Below, one piece after another: positions 16,216 to 24,639 of a stretch of 64,000 nucleotides of DNA. Source of the stretch: Lichenicola sp964249735 (GTDB lineage: Bacteria; Pseudomonadota; Alphaproteobacteria; Acetobacterales; Acetobacteraceae). Location: positions 1 through 64,000 of the forward strand of contig CAXUDP010000008.1 of the NCBI GenBank assembly GCA_964249735.1, written 5' to 3'. Below the pieces are notes generated by a model. That model saw only the letters and a program-made list of their open reading frames with translations. It searched no databases and was not told the origin of the DNA. The translations under genes and the position numbers were made by a program. Every line of letters starts with the position of its first letter. Position 1 is the stretch's first letter.

Positions 16216-17094
16216 ATGGATGGCAGGTCGGACCATGACCCGCATGGCCCGCGCTGGAGCATTCTTGTCCCCGGCTTCGTCGTCACGATGGTCGCGTCGT
16301 TGAGCGTCCATGCAGGGATGATCCACTACCTGCACGTGCCATACCCGTACGCGCTGCCGCATACGGGATGGCCCGTCTTCCCCGACTTCGTCGCGATGAG
16401 CTGTGCCACCATCGCGATCTGCGCGCTCGTGCGACCCAAGCTGACGCCGCTGGCGCTTGCGACACGGATCCTCGTCCTGTTCCTTCTCGTCGCCGCCTTG
16501 AACGAGGAGCTGTTCAGGGACGTCTTCATGAACATGATCAACGCCACGCCGGTCACGATCTATCCGGTCGTGCAATGGCTGCCGAAACTGGTTCCGCTCG
16601 CTGCGCTGGCTGCGATCGTCGTGTGGTCTTCCGCGATGATGTCATCGACGTTGCGAAGGGCGTTCGGAGGGATCCTGATCGGCAGCCTGGTCTTCATGAT
16701 CAAGATCGCGACGGACAGCGTGTTCGCGTATCTGCTCGCCGCCATCGAGTATCTCGATCCCGCGAACCGCTTCGACCCGCCCTACGACTATCGCATCCTG
16801 ATCCCCGCCTACCTTTCCTACGCGGAACCGGTCGCGGCGAGCTTCGCGGTCGGCCTGGTGGCCTGGGACCGATTGTCCCGGCACGCACCGACGCGGATCG
16901 TGCAGTTGGCCGCATTGATCCTGCTGGCCACGGGACCCGTGTTCAAGACGTTCATCAACATCCTTTATGCGCGGACGGATGCCGCGACGGCGATGCTGAG
17001 CGTCGGCCAGTTCTCGTTGGAGTCGATCGCGCTGGGCCTGTTGACCGGCCTGTCTCTCACCCCGGCGCACGAAAGCCCCGCGTCGGCGGAATGA
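16216..17094 (+). CDS. Polytopic membrane protein of unknown function
   Basis: 292 residues with about eight hydrophobic helices, starting with SILVPGFVVTMVASLSVHAGMIHYL and including ILVLFLLVAALNEELFRDVFM. NEELFRD is reminiscent of CPBP-type intramembrane protease helices (EExxR), but the second and third CPBP motifs are not evident, so that assignment is not made. Composition is somewhat less GC-rich than its neighbours. AGAAGGA lies upstream of ATG 16216. It stands alone between a divergent DUF1127 gene and tRNA-Arg. Confidence 0.65.
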   Translation: MDGRSDHDPHGPRWSILVPGFVVTMVASLSVHAGMIHYLHVPYPYALPHTGWPVFPDFVAMSCATIAICALVRPKLTPLALATRILVLFLLVAALNEELFRDVFMNMINATPVTIYPVVQWLPKLVPLAALAAIVVWSSAMMSSTLRRAFGGILIGSLVFMIKIATDSVFAYLLAAIEYLDPANRFDPPYDYRILIPAYLSYAEPVAASFAVGLVAWDRLSRHAPTRIVQLAALILLATGPVFKTFINILYARTDAATAMLSVGQFSLESIALGLLTGLSLTPAHESPASAE

Positions 17095-17152
17095 TCACCG
17101 GTGTCCGGCATCTTCTGTTGCCTGTCGAGGGGATCAGGACGATGAAGCGTTC

Positions 17153-17229
17153 TGGCGCGCCCTGGTGGACTCGAACCACCGACCCACAGCTTAGAAGGCT
17201 GTTGCTCTATCCGACTGAGCTAAGGGCGC
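17153..17229 (-). tRNA. tRNA-Arg (anticodon TCT)
   Basis: The reverse complement folds as a cloverleaf: acceptor GCGCCCT pairs with AGGGCGC, D arm GCTCAGTCGGATAGAGC, anticodon loop CTTCTAA giving TCT, and T arm with GGTTCGAGTCC. The CCA end is encoded (17153-17155). Reads AGA codons. Confidence 0.95.
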
Positions 17230-17248
17230 GCGGGAACCGGCGAGCGGA

Positions 17249-17557
17249 TCAATGGGTCCAGTTCTGCCGGCGGTCGTAGCGGAAGTTGTCGGCATACGCC
17301 TTGGGACGGCGGATGCGCGCCGCCGGCAGCTCGATGTCGTAGGCGATGCCCTGACGCTCCGCATACGCCACCGCGTCCTCCCGGCTCGGGAAGCGCAGCG
17401 CCACCTGGCTCCTGGTGTCGCCGCTGCCGAACCAGCCCATCAGCGGGTCCTGTTGGCGCTGTTCGGCCTGGCCGTAGTCGAGGATCCAGTCGTGACTATG
17501 GGCCTGGCCCGACTGGCTCGAGTCCTTGGGCTGCTGGAAGATGCGGGCTCGCGTCAC
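17249..17557 (-). CDS. NADH dehydrogenase (complex I) NDUFS4-like subunit
   Basis: 102 residues. The N-terminus TRARIFQQPKDSSQSG and the core LDYGQAEQRQQDPLMGWFGSGDTRSQVALRFPSREDAVAYAERQGIAY match the ETC complex I accessory subunit family (NDUFS4, 18 kDa) found in mitochondria and alphaproteobacteria. Its expected role is stabilising the peripheral arm of complex I at the membrane. GTG 17557 has AGGTGG four bases upstream; the frame remains open through the neighbouring tRNA gene, which is not coding. Confidence 0.9.
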   Translation of the reverse strand: MTRARIFQQPKDSSQSGQAHSHDWILDYGQAEQRQQDPLMGWFGSGDTRSQVALRFPSREDAVAYAERQGIAYDIELPAARIRRPKAYADNFRYDRRQNWTH

Positions 17558-17594
17558 GTTGCCACCTTTCTGGGTCGCCTCTGCCGGGCCGGCC

Positions 17595-17671
17595 TGGTCG
17601 GGGCGCCCGGACTCGAACCGGGGGCCTCGTGTACCCAAAACACGCGCGCTACCAGGCTGCGCCACGCCCCG
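17595..17671 (-). tRNA. tRNA-Pro (anticodon TGG)
   Basis: Reverse complement: acceptor CGGGGCG/CGCCCCG, D arm GCGCAGCCTGGTAGCGC, anticodon stem CGTGT/ACACG around loop TTTGGGT (anticodon TGG), T arm CCCGGTTCGAGTCCGGG. CCA is encoded at 17595-17597. It lies 37 bp upstream of the complex I subunit gene. Confidence 0.95.
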
Positions 17672-17683
17672 AACCGCCAGAAC

Positions 17684-18598
17684 CTATGGATCCGGGCTAC
17701 CCCTGGCAAGGGCGGCAAGCGCCGGGCGCAGACGGCCGCCACCGGCGCCAAGCGCCGTCACCGCTTCCCGCGCCGACAGCCCGAGCGCCACCAGCACCGC
17801 GGGCTTCACCCGCCCGTCGGTCGCGGCCAGCGCCGCCGCCGCCCCCGCCGCGTCGCATCCCGCCAGCTCCGCCACCATTGCGACCGCGCGCCGGCGCAGC
17901 TTGGCGTTGCGCGCCTGCATGTCGACCATGCGTCCGGCGTGGACCCGGCCGAGCCCGGTCATCATCGCCGTTGACAGCAGGTTCAGCGCCACCTTCTGTG
18001 CCGTGCCTGCCTTCAACCGCGTCGATCCGGCGATCGGTTCCGCGCCGGTGGCCAGCAGGATCGGATGCCCGGCCGCCGCCAGCAGCGCGCTGCCGGCACT
18101 GTTGGCGAGCCCGACCGTCAGCGCGCCCTGCTCCCGGGCCGCCGCGACGACGGCCACGGTGAACGGGGTGCCTCCGCTCGCCGCCACCCCGATCACCACG
18201 TCGCGTGGCCCGATCCCTGCGGACGCCACCTGCGCCCGTGCGTCGTCCGAGTCGTCCTCCGCGTTCTCCACCGCCTGCGTCAGCGCCCGGACGCCGCCCG
18301 CGATCAGAAGCACCAGCCGGTCGCGCGGCCAGTCGAAGGTCGGCTCCAGCTCGGCCCCGTCCTGTGCCCCAAGCCGACCAGAGCTGCCCGCGCCAGCATA
18401 GGCCAGACGGCCGCCATCGCGCAGGCGCGGCACCGCCGCTTCCACCGCACCGGTGATGGCGCCGACCGCTGGCCCGATCGCGGCCACCGCGGCGAGCTGG
18501 CCCTCCCACAGCCCCTCGACCTGGTCGCGCACCGACCAGCCGTCCAGGAACAGGTGCCGGGCGCTGACCGCCTCGGTGGCAGCCGGCCGATCAGCCAG
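17684..18598 (-). CDS. murQ: N-acetylmuramic acid 6-phosphate etherase
   Basis: About 304 residues, a normal MurQ length. LWEGQLAAVAAI, the SIS-domain segment GGRLAYAGAGSSGRLGAQDGAELEPTF, VVIGVAASGGTPFTVAVVAAAREQGALTVGLAN and GSTRLKAGTAQKVALNLLSTAMMTGLG are MurQ signatures. It splits the lactyl ether of MurNAc-6-P during cell wall recycling. No ATG, GTG or TTG exists between the end of gpt and the conserved region; CTG 18598 is used here, overlapping the gpt stop. The only in-frame ATG (18727) lies deep inside gpt and adds an arginine-rich, unconserved stretch. Confidence 0.85.
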   Translation of the reverse strand: MADRPAATEAVSARHLFLDGWSVRDQVEGLWEGQLAAVAAIGPAVGAITGAVEAAVPRLRDGGRLAYAGAGSSGRLGAQDGAELEPTFDWPRDRLVLLIAGGVRALTQAVENAEDDSDDARAQVASAGIGPRDVVIGVAASGGTPFTVAVVAAAREQGALTVGLANSAGSALLAAAGHPILLATGAEPIAGSTRLKAGTAQKVALNLLSTAMMTGLGRVHAGRMVDMQARNAKLRRRAVAMVAELAGCDAAGAAAALAATDGRVKPAVLVALGLSAREAVTALGAGGGRLRPALAALARGSPDP

Positions 18599-19109
18599 GA
18601 TCGACGCCCTGCCGCGCCAGCGGCGGCACGAACGACGGCGCCGTGTCCCACGGGAACAGGATCCAGGTGTCCTGCGGCACCTCGACCACGTAGTGGTCGG
18701 TGAACGGCAGCCCCGCCGGCTTCGCATAAAGGCAGGCGAACCGTGCCCGCGGCAGCAGGCGGCGCACCACCTGCGCGGTCACGCCGGAGTCGACCAGGTC
18801 GTCGATGATCAGGAAGCCGTCGCCGTCGCCGGCGGCACTCGGCGGCTTGAGCACCGTGGGCTCGCCCTGGAGCCGCTCGCTGTCCAGCGCCTGCTGCCCT
18901 TCCGGCGCCTGGTCGTATGACGATACCGACACGCTTTCCACCAGCCGGCAGTCGAGCTCGCGGCCGATGATCGCCGCCGGGATCAGCCCGCCGCGCGTGA
19001 TGGCGACGATGCCGGCGAACGGCCCGTCGGCGATCAGCTGCCCGGCCAGCGTGCGGGCGTCGCGATGCAGCTGGTCCCAGGTCACGGTGGCGTAGCCGGC
19101 CGCCGCCAT
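18591..19109 (-). CDS. gpt: Xanthine-guanine phosphoribosyltransferase
   Basis: 172 residues. The type I PRT fold is shown by IVAITRGGLIPAAIIGREL and the PRPP loop GDGFLIIDDLVDSGVTAQVVRRL, with a C-terminal FTDHYVVEVPQDTWILFPWD typical of Gpt. Salvages xanthine and guanine to nucleotides in the cytoplasm. ATG 19109 overlaps the csaA stop by one base (TGATG), so csaA-gpt-murQ form a coupled minus-strand operon. Confidence 0.9.
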   Translation of the reverse strand: MAAAGYATVTWDQLHRDARTLAGQLIADGPFAGIVAITRGGLIPAAIIGRELDCRLVESVSVSSYDQAPEGQQALDSERLQGEPTVLKPPSAAGDGDGFLIIDDLVDSGVTAQVVRRLLPRARFACLYAKPAGLPFTDHYVVEVPQDTWILFPWDTAPSFVPPLARQGVDPG

Positions 19110-19459
19110 CAGAACAGCCTGCCGCCGTCCGGCACCTTGTGGTCGGGCCGCACCAGCACGACCTCGCCGTTGGCATCCGGCAGGCCGAGCACCAGCACCT
19201 CGCTCAGGAACGGCCCGATCTGGCGCGGCGCGAAGTTCACCACCGCGCAGACCTGCCGGCCGATCAGCTGGTCCGGCTTGTAGTGCCGGGTGACCTGGGC
19301 CGAGGAGCGCTTGATGCCGAGCGGCGTCCCGAAATCGATCCACAGCCTGATCGCCGGACGCCTCGCCTCTGGAAACGGCTGCGCGTCGGTGACGGTGCCG
19401 ACCCGTATGTCGAGCTGGGCGAAGACGTCGGTGCCGACGGGATCGGAGGGTTCGGACAT
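19109..19459 (-). CDS. csaA: CsaA-type tRNA-binding protein
   Basis: 116 residues, an EMAP-II/tRNA-binding OB-fold protein. LDIRVGTVTDAQPFPEARRPAIRLWIDFG, GIKRSSAQVTRHY, IGRQVCAVVNFAPRQIGPFLSEVLVLGL and DGGRLF are the CsaA pattern. Described as a secretion-related chaperone in Bacillus and a tRNA-binding dimer structurally; its role in proteobacteria is unclear. ATG 19459 starts MSEPSDP; the frame is open a little further upstream. First gene of the csaA-gpt-murQ operon. Confidence 0.88.
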   Translation of the reverse strand: MSEPSDPVGTDVFAQLDIRVGTVTDAQPFPEARRPAIRLWIDFGTPLGIKRSSAQVTRHYKPDQLIGRQVCAVVNFAPRQIGPFLSEVLVLGLPDANGEVVLVRPDHKVPDGGRLF

Positions 19460-19534
19460 TCGACCGTTCTTGCCGCCAACCAGGCCGGTTGCCAAGCGCT
19501 ATCGAGCGCTGAACCAGGGTCGTCGCCGTCGGCC

Positions 19535-19609
19535 TGGCTCCCGGAGTAGGGATCGAACCTACGACCGAGCGATTAACAGTCGCTTGCTCTACCGCTGAGC
19601 TATCCGGGA
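19535..19609 (-). tRNA. tRNA-Asn (anticodon GTT)
   Basis: Reverse complement: acceptor TCCCGGA/TCCGGGA, D arm GCTCAGCGGTAGAGC, anticodon loop CTGTTAA (GTT), T arm GGTTCGATCCC. Discriminator G and encoded CCA at 19535-19538. It is upstream of csaA on the same strand. Confidence 0.95.
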
Positions 19610-19724
19610 CCGGCGGCGCACCCTATAGCGGAGCCTGCGCCGGCGCGTAAAGCCTTCGGGGAACGGGTTTCGCCGCAAGGCCGCCGTTGTCGCGGGACCG
19701 GGCCGGGGGAAGGGGGCCGCCAGC

Positions 19725-20762
19725 ATGGAACAGCCCGCACGTCCGGGTCTCGGCCGCCGCCCGCTTCTGGGCGCCGGCGCCGGAATCGGGCTGGCCGTCG
19801 CCAGCGCCCTGGTGGTGCGCAACCAGCTCCGCCACCCGTATCGCGACAAGACCTCCCATCCGGACGGCCGCTACCGCCGCCTGGTGCTGAGCTGCCCGCA
19901 CCCGGAGCACGATCCGGTGCTGATGGTCGCGGTGCACCAGGGCATGTTCGCCCGCTACAACCTCGACGTGACGGTGGAGGGCGGCTTCGCGTCCGGACAG
20001 GAAGCGGTGGCGCAGCTGCACCCGGGCGCCGCCGACGTGGCGGTGGCGCCGGCGCTGTCCTGGCTGCCGCGCCTGCTGGGCGGCCTGGATGCGCGCCTGG
20101 TCTGCGGCCTGCAGAGTGGCAGCGCCCGGCTGCTGGTGGACCGCCATTCGCCGATCAGGCGGATCGAGGACCTGCACCGCAAGGCGATCGGCGTCGCCGA
20201 TTTCGGCGCCGACCGACTGTTCTTCTCCATCATGATGCGTCGCAAGGGCATGGACCCGAACCACGACGTGTCCTGGGTGCAGCTGTCGTCGGGGCAGTTC
20301 GGGCAGGCCCTGGCGGAGCGGCGCGTGCAGGCGGTGGCGGGCCACGACCCGGTGATCTGGAACCTGCGCGAGCAGCTGCACCTCCACGAGCTGGCGAGCA
20401 GCATGACCGGCAGCTACGGCACCCGCGTCAGCCGCGTGCTCGGCGTTGGCGGCGGCCTGCTGCGCGCCGACCCGGCGGCCGCGGTGTCGTTGGTGCTGGC
20501 GGTGCAGGAAGCAGCAGGGGCGGTGCAGCGCCATCTCGGCGAAACCGCCAGCATCCTGGCCGACCAGCTGCCCGACATGGACCAGCAGACGCTTGAGCGG
20601 ATGCTGCGTGCCGAGGGCCACGCGGTGCACCCCGTCGGTCGTGAGCTGCGCGAGCAGGTAGCGCAGTACATCGACGAGATGAAGCTGATCGGCCTGGCGC
20701 CCGACGAGGCGGATTCAGGCGCGCTGGCCGGACGCTTCTGTCCGACCGTCATCCACGGATGA
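19725..20762 (+). CDS. ABC transporter substrate-binding protein (NMT1/SsuA-like)
   Basis: 345 residues. The N-terminus GRRPLLGAGAGIGLAVASALVV is a twin-arginine-like or simple signal/anchor segment, so the protein is periplasmic. LMVAVHQGMFARYNLDVTVEGGFASGQEAVAQLHPGAADVAVAPALSWL and the SPIRRIEDLHRKAIGV segment are those of NrtA/SsuA/TauA-type binding proteins for sulfonates, nitrate or related solutes. No permease or ATPase gene adjoins it, so the ligand is open. The downstream cysH gene makes sulfur compounds a reasonable but unproven guess. Confidence 0.78.
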   Translation: MEQPARPGLGRRPLLGAGAGIGLAVASALVVRNQLRHPYRDKTSHPDGRYRRLVLSCPHPEHDPVLMVAVHQGMFARYNLDVTVEGGFASGQEAVAQLHPGAADVAVAPALSWLPRLLGGLDARLVCGLQSGSARLLVDRHSPIRRIEDLHRKAIGVADFGADRLFFSIMMRRKGMDPNHDVSWVQLSSGQFGQALAERRVQAVAGHDPVIWNLREQLHLHELASSMTGSYGTRVSRVLGVGGGLLRADPAAAVSLVLAVQEAAGAVQRHLGETASILADQLPDMDQQTLERMLRAEGHAVHPVGRELREQVAQYIDEMKLIGLAPDEADSGALAGRFCPTVIHG

Positions 20763-20902
20763 GGACCGCGTGACTCCGGGCTGACCTGACGCATGCGGCA
20801 GACGCGCCACAGCCTCACGCGGAAATAGCGCCACCCGTTCGAAACCCTTCCATCCGGCCGCTATTCTCTGCATTCAGTGAGCCATTGCAGAATTGCGCAG
20901 TC

Positions 20903-21655
20903 ATGAACGTGATTTCATCTTCTCCCCCAACCCGTGTCGCCTTTCCTGACCGGACCGACGCCGCGTCGGCATATCGGCGGCTTCATGCGCTCGAGCGGCG
21001 CGGCGCGGACGGCTGTCACATCCTGCGCATCGCGATGCGGACGGCGATGCCGGGACGGATCGCCGCGGTGTCGTCCTTCGGGGCGGAGTCGGCGGTGCTG
21101 TTGTCGATCATCGCCGGGATCGACCCGTCGATGCCGGTGGTGTTCCTGGACACCGCTAGGCACTTCCCGGAAACCCTTGCCTACCGCAGCGATCTGGCGC
21201 GACGGCTGGGCTTGTCCGACGTGCGCGATGTCGTGCCGGCCGCACTTGCAGTGGCGGACCGCGACCCGTCCGGCGAGCTCTGGCATTTCGATCCCGACGC
21301 GTGCTGCGACCTGCGCAAGGTGGAGCCGCTGGAGCAGGCGCTGCACGGTTTCGACGGCTGGATCAGCGGGCGCAAGCGCCACCAGGCCGCCACCCGCGCC
21401 GCCCTGCCGTTCGTCGAGTTCGACGGTCGCCGGGTCAAGCTCAACCCGCTCGCCGACTGGACCGCCGACCGGATCCGCGACGAGATGGCGCGTCGGCGTC
21501 TGCCCCAGCACCCGCTGGCCGATCGCGGCTACCGCTCGATCGGCTGCTCGACCTGCACCCGCGCGGTCGGCGCCCAGGAGTCCGACCGCTCCGGCCGCTG
21601 GTCCGGCCTCGGCAAGGTCGAGTGCGGCATCCATCGCGTGCCGGCGGAGGCCTGA
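20903..21655 (+). CDS. cysH: Phosphoadenylyl/adenylyl-sulfate reductase
   Basis: 250 residues. AAVSSFGAESAVLLSIIAGIDPSMPVVFLDTARHFPETLAYR is the PP-loop adenylyl-binding region, and SGRKRHQAATRAALPFVE is the PAPS-reductase signature. The cysteine pairs in DACCDLRKVEPL and SIGCSTCTRAV are the ligands of a 4Fe-4S cluster, so this is the APS-reductase type rather than the cluster-free PAPS enzyme. Makes sulfite in assimilatory sulfate reduction. Start ATG 20903. No other sulfate-assimilation gene is adjacent. Confidence 0.92.
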   Translation: MNVISSSPPTRVAFPDRTDAASAYRRLHALERRGADGCHILRIAMRTAMPGRIAAVSSFGAESAVLLSIIAGIDPSMPVVFLDTARHFPETLAYRSDLARRLGLSDVRDVVPAALAVADRDPSGELWHFDPDACCDLRKVEPLEQALHGFDGWISGRKRHQAATRAALPFVEFDGRRVKLNPLADWTADRIRDEMARRRLPQHPLADRGYRSIGCSTCTRAVGAQESDRSGRWSGLGKVECGIHRVPAEA

Positions 21656-21700
21656 CCGCCGCGTTGCCCGCGGCCTGCTCCCCTGGTAACCAGGACCGGC

Positions 21701-21784
21701 GCGAGAGTGACGGAACGGTAGACGTAGTCGACTCAAAATCGACCGCCGCAAGGCATGGGGGTTCGAATCCCCCCTCTCGTACCA
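21701..21784 (+). tRNA. tRNA-Leu (anticodon CAA)
   Basis: Acceptor GCGAGAG/CTCTCGT, anticodon stem GTCGA/TCGAC around loop CTCAAAA (CAA), a variable arm (CGCCGCAAGGCAT) of class II type, T arm GGGGGTTCGAATCCCCC, and encoded CCA ending at 21784. Reads TTG codons. Confidence 0.94.
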
Positions 21785-21807
21785 GCCCCTCCGGCGGACC
21801 GCTCCCC

Positions 21808-22989
21808 ATGCCCATCGACCGCCCAAGCCGACGTCCCGCCAACCCCTGCTTCTCCTCCGGCCCTTGCGCCAAGCGCCCCGGCTGGGACCTCGACGCCCTG
21901 TCCGGCGCTCTGCTTGGCCGCAGCCACCGCGCGCCCGACGCCCGGGCCCGGCTGGCCGAGGTGATCGACCGCAGCCGCGCTTTGCTCGGCCTGCCGCTCG
22001 ATTGGCGGCTCGGCATCGTACCCGGCTCCGACACCGGTGCCGTGGAGCTGGCGATGTGGTCGCTGCTCGGCCCCCGTGGCGTCGACGTGCTGTCCTTCGA
22101 CACCTTTTCCGCCGCCTGGGCCAACGACGTGGTGGCCCAGCTCCGGCTCGACGACGCTCGCGTGCTGGACGCCGAGTACGGCACGCTGCCAGACCTCCAG
22201 GTGGTGGACTGGTCCCGCGACGTGGTGTTCGCCTGGAATGGCACGACCTCCGGCGTCTGCCTGCCGGGTCCCGAGGCGATCCCGTCGCAGCATGACGGCC
22301 TCGCAATCTGCGACGCCACCTCCGCCGCCTTCGCCATGGAGCTGCCCTGGGACCGGCTCGACGTGGTGACCTGGTCCTGGCAGAAGGTTCTCGGCGGCGA
22401 GGCCGCGCACGGCATGCTGGCGCTGTCGCCGCGTGCGGTCGAGCGCCTGGAGGCGATTCCCCCGCCGCGACCGCTGCCCAAGCTGTTCCGCCTGACTGCG
22501 CCGTCCCCTTCCGGCAGCCACCGCCTGATCGAGGGCATCTTCCACGGCGACACCATCAACACCCCCTCGATGCTCTGCGTCGAGGACGCGCTCGACGGCC
22601 TGCGCTGGGCCGAGCGCATCGGCGGCCTGCCTGCCCTGATCGCCCGCACCCGCGCCAACCTCGATGCCATCGCCGAATGGGAGCGGGAGTCCGACTGGGT
22701 CTCCTTTCTTGCCGCTGACCCGCGCACCCGCTCCAGCACCTCGATCTGCCTGCGCCTCGGCGGGCCCTGGTTCGACGCCCTCGCAACCGGACAGCGCGCG
22801 ACGGTCGCCAAACGCCTGGCACAGCTTCTGCACGACGAGGGCGCCGCCCTCGACGCCGGCAGCTACCGCGATGCCCCGCCTGGCCTGCGCCTTTGGGGCG
22901 GCGCTACCGTCGAGACGGCCAATCTCGAAGCGGCGCTTCCCTGGCTGGATTGGGCCTGGGGCGAGACGATGCGGCTGACCGGGGTTTGA
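21808..22989 (+). CDS. serC: Phosphoserine aminotransferase
   Basis: 393 residues. NPCFSSGPCAKRPGW at the N-terminus, LGIVPGSDTGAVELAMWSLLG, DVVFAWNGTTSGVCLPG, ICDATSAAFAMELPWDRLDVVTWSWQKVLGGEAAHGM (with the PLP Lys in SWQKVLGGE) and the C-terminal GLRLWGGATVETANLEAALPWLDWAW are the alphaproteobacterial/archaeal SerC type. It converts 3-phosphohydroxypyruvate to phosphoserine. Starts 24 bp after tRNA-Leu. In relatives serA often follows; here hisZ follows after a 458-bp spacer. Confidence 0.92.
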   Translation: MPIDRPSRRPANPCFSSGPCAKRPGWDLDALSGALLGRSHRAPDARARLAEVIDRSRALLGLPLDWRLGIVPGSDTGAVELAMWSLLGPRGVDVLSFDTFSAAWANDVVAQLRLDDARVLDAEYGTLPDLQVVDWSRDVVFAWNGTTSGVCLPGPEAIPSQHDGLAICDATSAAFAMELPWDRLDVVTWSWQKVLGGEAAHGMLALSPRAVERLEAIPPPRPLPKLFRLTAPSPSGSHRLIEGIFHGDTINTPSMLCVEDALDGLRWAERIGGLPALIARTRANLDAIAEWERESDWVSFLAADPRTRSSTSICLRLGGPWFDALATGQRATVAKRLAQLLHDEGAALDAGSYRDAPPGLRLWGGATVETANLEAALPWLDWAWGETMRLTGV

Positions 22990-23447
22990 GCCGAGCCCGG
23001 CAAGGGCCGGCGGCCCCTGCACCCCATCCGTTGGCACTGGAGGGGCGACCGAGCGCACTCCCGGCATCATGGGCTTCCGCACCTTGCTGTGGCCGTTGCG
23101 CGGAAGCCCAGGGCCGCAGGTTCATCGAGGCGCAACTGCCCGAGGACATCGACCGCGTGCCGACAGCCATACCTTTCCAGGCGCCCATCCGCCGGCCGCG
23201 ATAGCTCCGCCCGAGCAGGACCGCACGACCCCCAGCGATCGCCAGCATCCTGACGATCACCCGGAACGACAGCGCCGTCGCACCCCCGCCGCTCCGTAGG
23301 CAGCCTTTCCCGCCTAGCCAAATCCGGAACCAGCCACAGCACGCACTGAACCGCCAGGGGGACACCGTCCGAACTATCAGGCATCCGCGCGCCCTGGCCC
23401 GCTCGCCTCCGCTTCAAGCTGGCGGGCGTGGGTGATATGACCCCGCC
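22990..23447. other. Intergenic region between serC and hisZ, 458 bp
   Basis: No gene could be supported. Short open frames exist on both strands (for example a plus-strand stretch ending EAQLPEDIDRVPTAIPFQAP near 23200, and a minus-strand stretch over 22.9-23.4 kb), but none has a family signature or convincing start. Composition is slightly lower in GC than the flanking genes. It could be the scar of a lost gene. Confidence 0.5.
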
Positions 23448-24602
23448 ATGAATGACGACCCCTCCGCCTCCAGCCCGGCCCTGTTGCCGGCAGGCCTGCG
23501 CGACCTGCTCCCGCCCGACGCGGAAGCGGAAGCGCTCGGCGTCGAGGCGCTGATGGCGGTGTTCTCCGCCCACGGCTACGAGCGGGTGAAGCCGCCGCTG
23601 CTGGAGTTCGAGGACAGCCTGCTGTCCGGCTCCGGCTCGGCGATTGCGGAGCAGACCTTCCGTTTGATGGACCCCGACACCCACCGCATGATGGGCCTGC
23701 GCCCCGACATGACTCCGCAGGTGGCGCGCATCGCGGCGACCCGCCTGGTGAACGCCCCGCGTCCGCTCCGCCTGTCCTATGCCGGCGCCTGCGTGCAGCT
23801 GCACGGCGGCGCGCTCAGCAGCGACCGCCAGGTCAGCCAGGCCGGCATCGAGCTGATCGGTCCCGACACCCCGGAGGCCGACGCCGAGATCGTCGCGGTC
23901 GGCGCGGAAGCACTGGCCGCACTCGGCCTCCAGCGGATCAGCTTCGACCTCACCATGCCCCCCTTGGCGCCCGCCCTGATCGAAGCGGGCGGCGTTCCCG
24001 ACGTCGACCGCCCGGCGCTGCTGCGAGCGCTGGACCGCAAGGACGCCGCCGCGGTGGACCGCCAGGGCGGCCCGCTCGCCCGCGTGCTGACCGACCTCCT
24101 GCTGTGCGCCGGCCCCGCCCTGCCGGCGCTGGAGGTGCTGCGCGTGGCCCCGCTGCCGCCGGCCGCGCGGGCGCTCAGCGACCGGCTGGAAGCCACCGTT
24201 GCCGCGATCGCCGCAGTGGCGCCGGAGCTGCGCCTGACGCTCGATCCGATCGAGTTCCGCGGCTGGCGCTACCACACCGGAGTCTGCGTCACCGTGTATG
24301 CCGCTGGCCGGCACGAGGAGCTCGGCCGCGGCGGCCGCTACGGTGGTGGCGGCGGCGGCGAGCCCGCCTGCGGCCTCACCCTGCGCACCGAGGCGCTGCT
24401 GCGCGCGGCTCCCCCGGCGTCCGGACGGCGGCGCGTGTTCGTGGGGCAGGGCGGCGACCGCGACGCCGCCCGCCTCCTGCGCCGCGACGGCCACGCAACG
24501 GTGGCCGCCCTCGGCCGGGTCGACGACGAGGCCGCGGAAGCCCGTCGCCTCGGCTGCACCCACCTGCTGTGCGGCACTGCCGTCGTGCCGCTGGACGCCT
24601 GA
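23448..24602 (+). CDS. hisZ: ATP phosphoribosyltransferase regulatory subunit
   Basis: 384 residues, a class II histidyl-tRNA-synthetase paralogue. LLPAGLRDLLPPDAEAEALGVEALMAVFSAHGYERVKPPLLEFEDSL, RLMDPDTHRMMGLRPDMTPQVARIAATRL and the shortened second half with YHTGVCVTVYAAGRHEELGRGGRYGG identify HisZ. It lacks the tRNA anticodon-binding domain and acts with the short HisG in the first step of histidine synthesis. purA follows 37 bp later in the same direction. Confidence 0.92.
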   Translation: MNDDPSASSPALLPAGLRDLLPPDAEAEALGVEALMAVFSAHGYERVKPPLLEFEDSLLSGSGSAIAEQTFRLMDPDTHRMMGLRPDMTPQVARIAATRLVNAPRPLRLSYAGACVQLHGGALSSDRQVSQAGIELIGPDTPEADAEIVAVGAEALAALGLQRISFDLTMPPLAPALIEAGGVPDVDRPALLRALDRKDAAAVDRQGGPLARVLTDLLLCAGPALPALEVLRVAPLPPAARALSDRLEATVAAIAAVAPELRLTLDPIEFRGWRYHTGVCVTVYAAGRHEELGRGGRYGGGGGGEPACGLTLRTEALLRAAPPASGRRRVFVGQGGDRDAARLLRRDGHATVAALGRVDDEAAEARRLGCTHLLCGTAVVPLDA

Positions 24603-24639
24603 TCCCACCCGACCGACGCCCTTCCGGAGCCAGCACCCC

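Noticed and set aside
16216..17094. CPBP-family intramembrane protease.
   Set aside because: Only a NEELFRD segment is suggestive; the other conserved histidine motifs of the family were not found.
18599..18727. ATG 18727 as the murQ start.
   Set aside because: The extra 43 residues are arginine-rich, lie inside gpt and resemble no MurQ N-terminus.
20763..20902. A SAM or other sulfur-related riboswitch before cysH.
   Set aside because: The 140-bp leader shows no matching conserved core or convincing stem arrangement.
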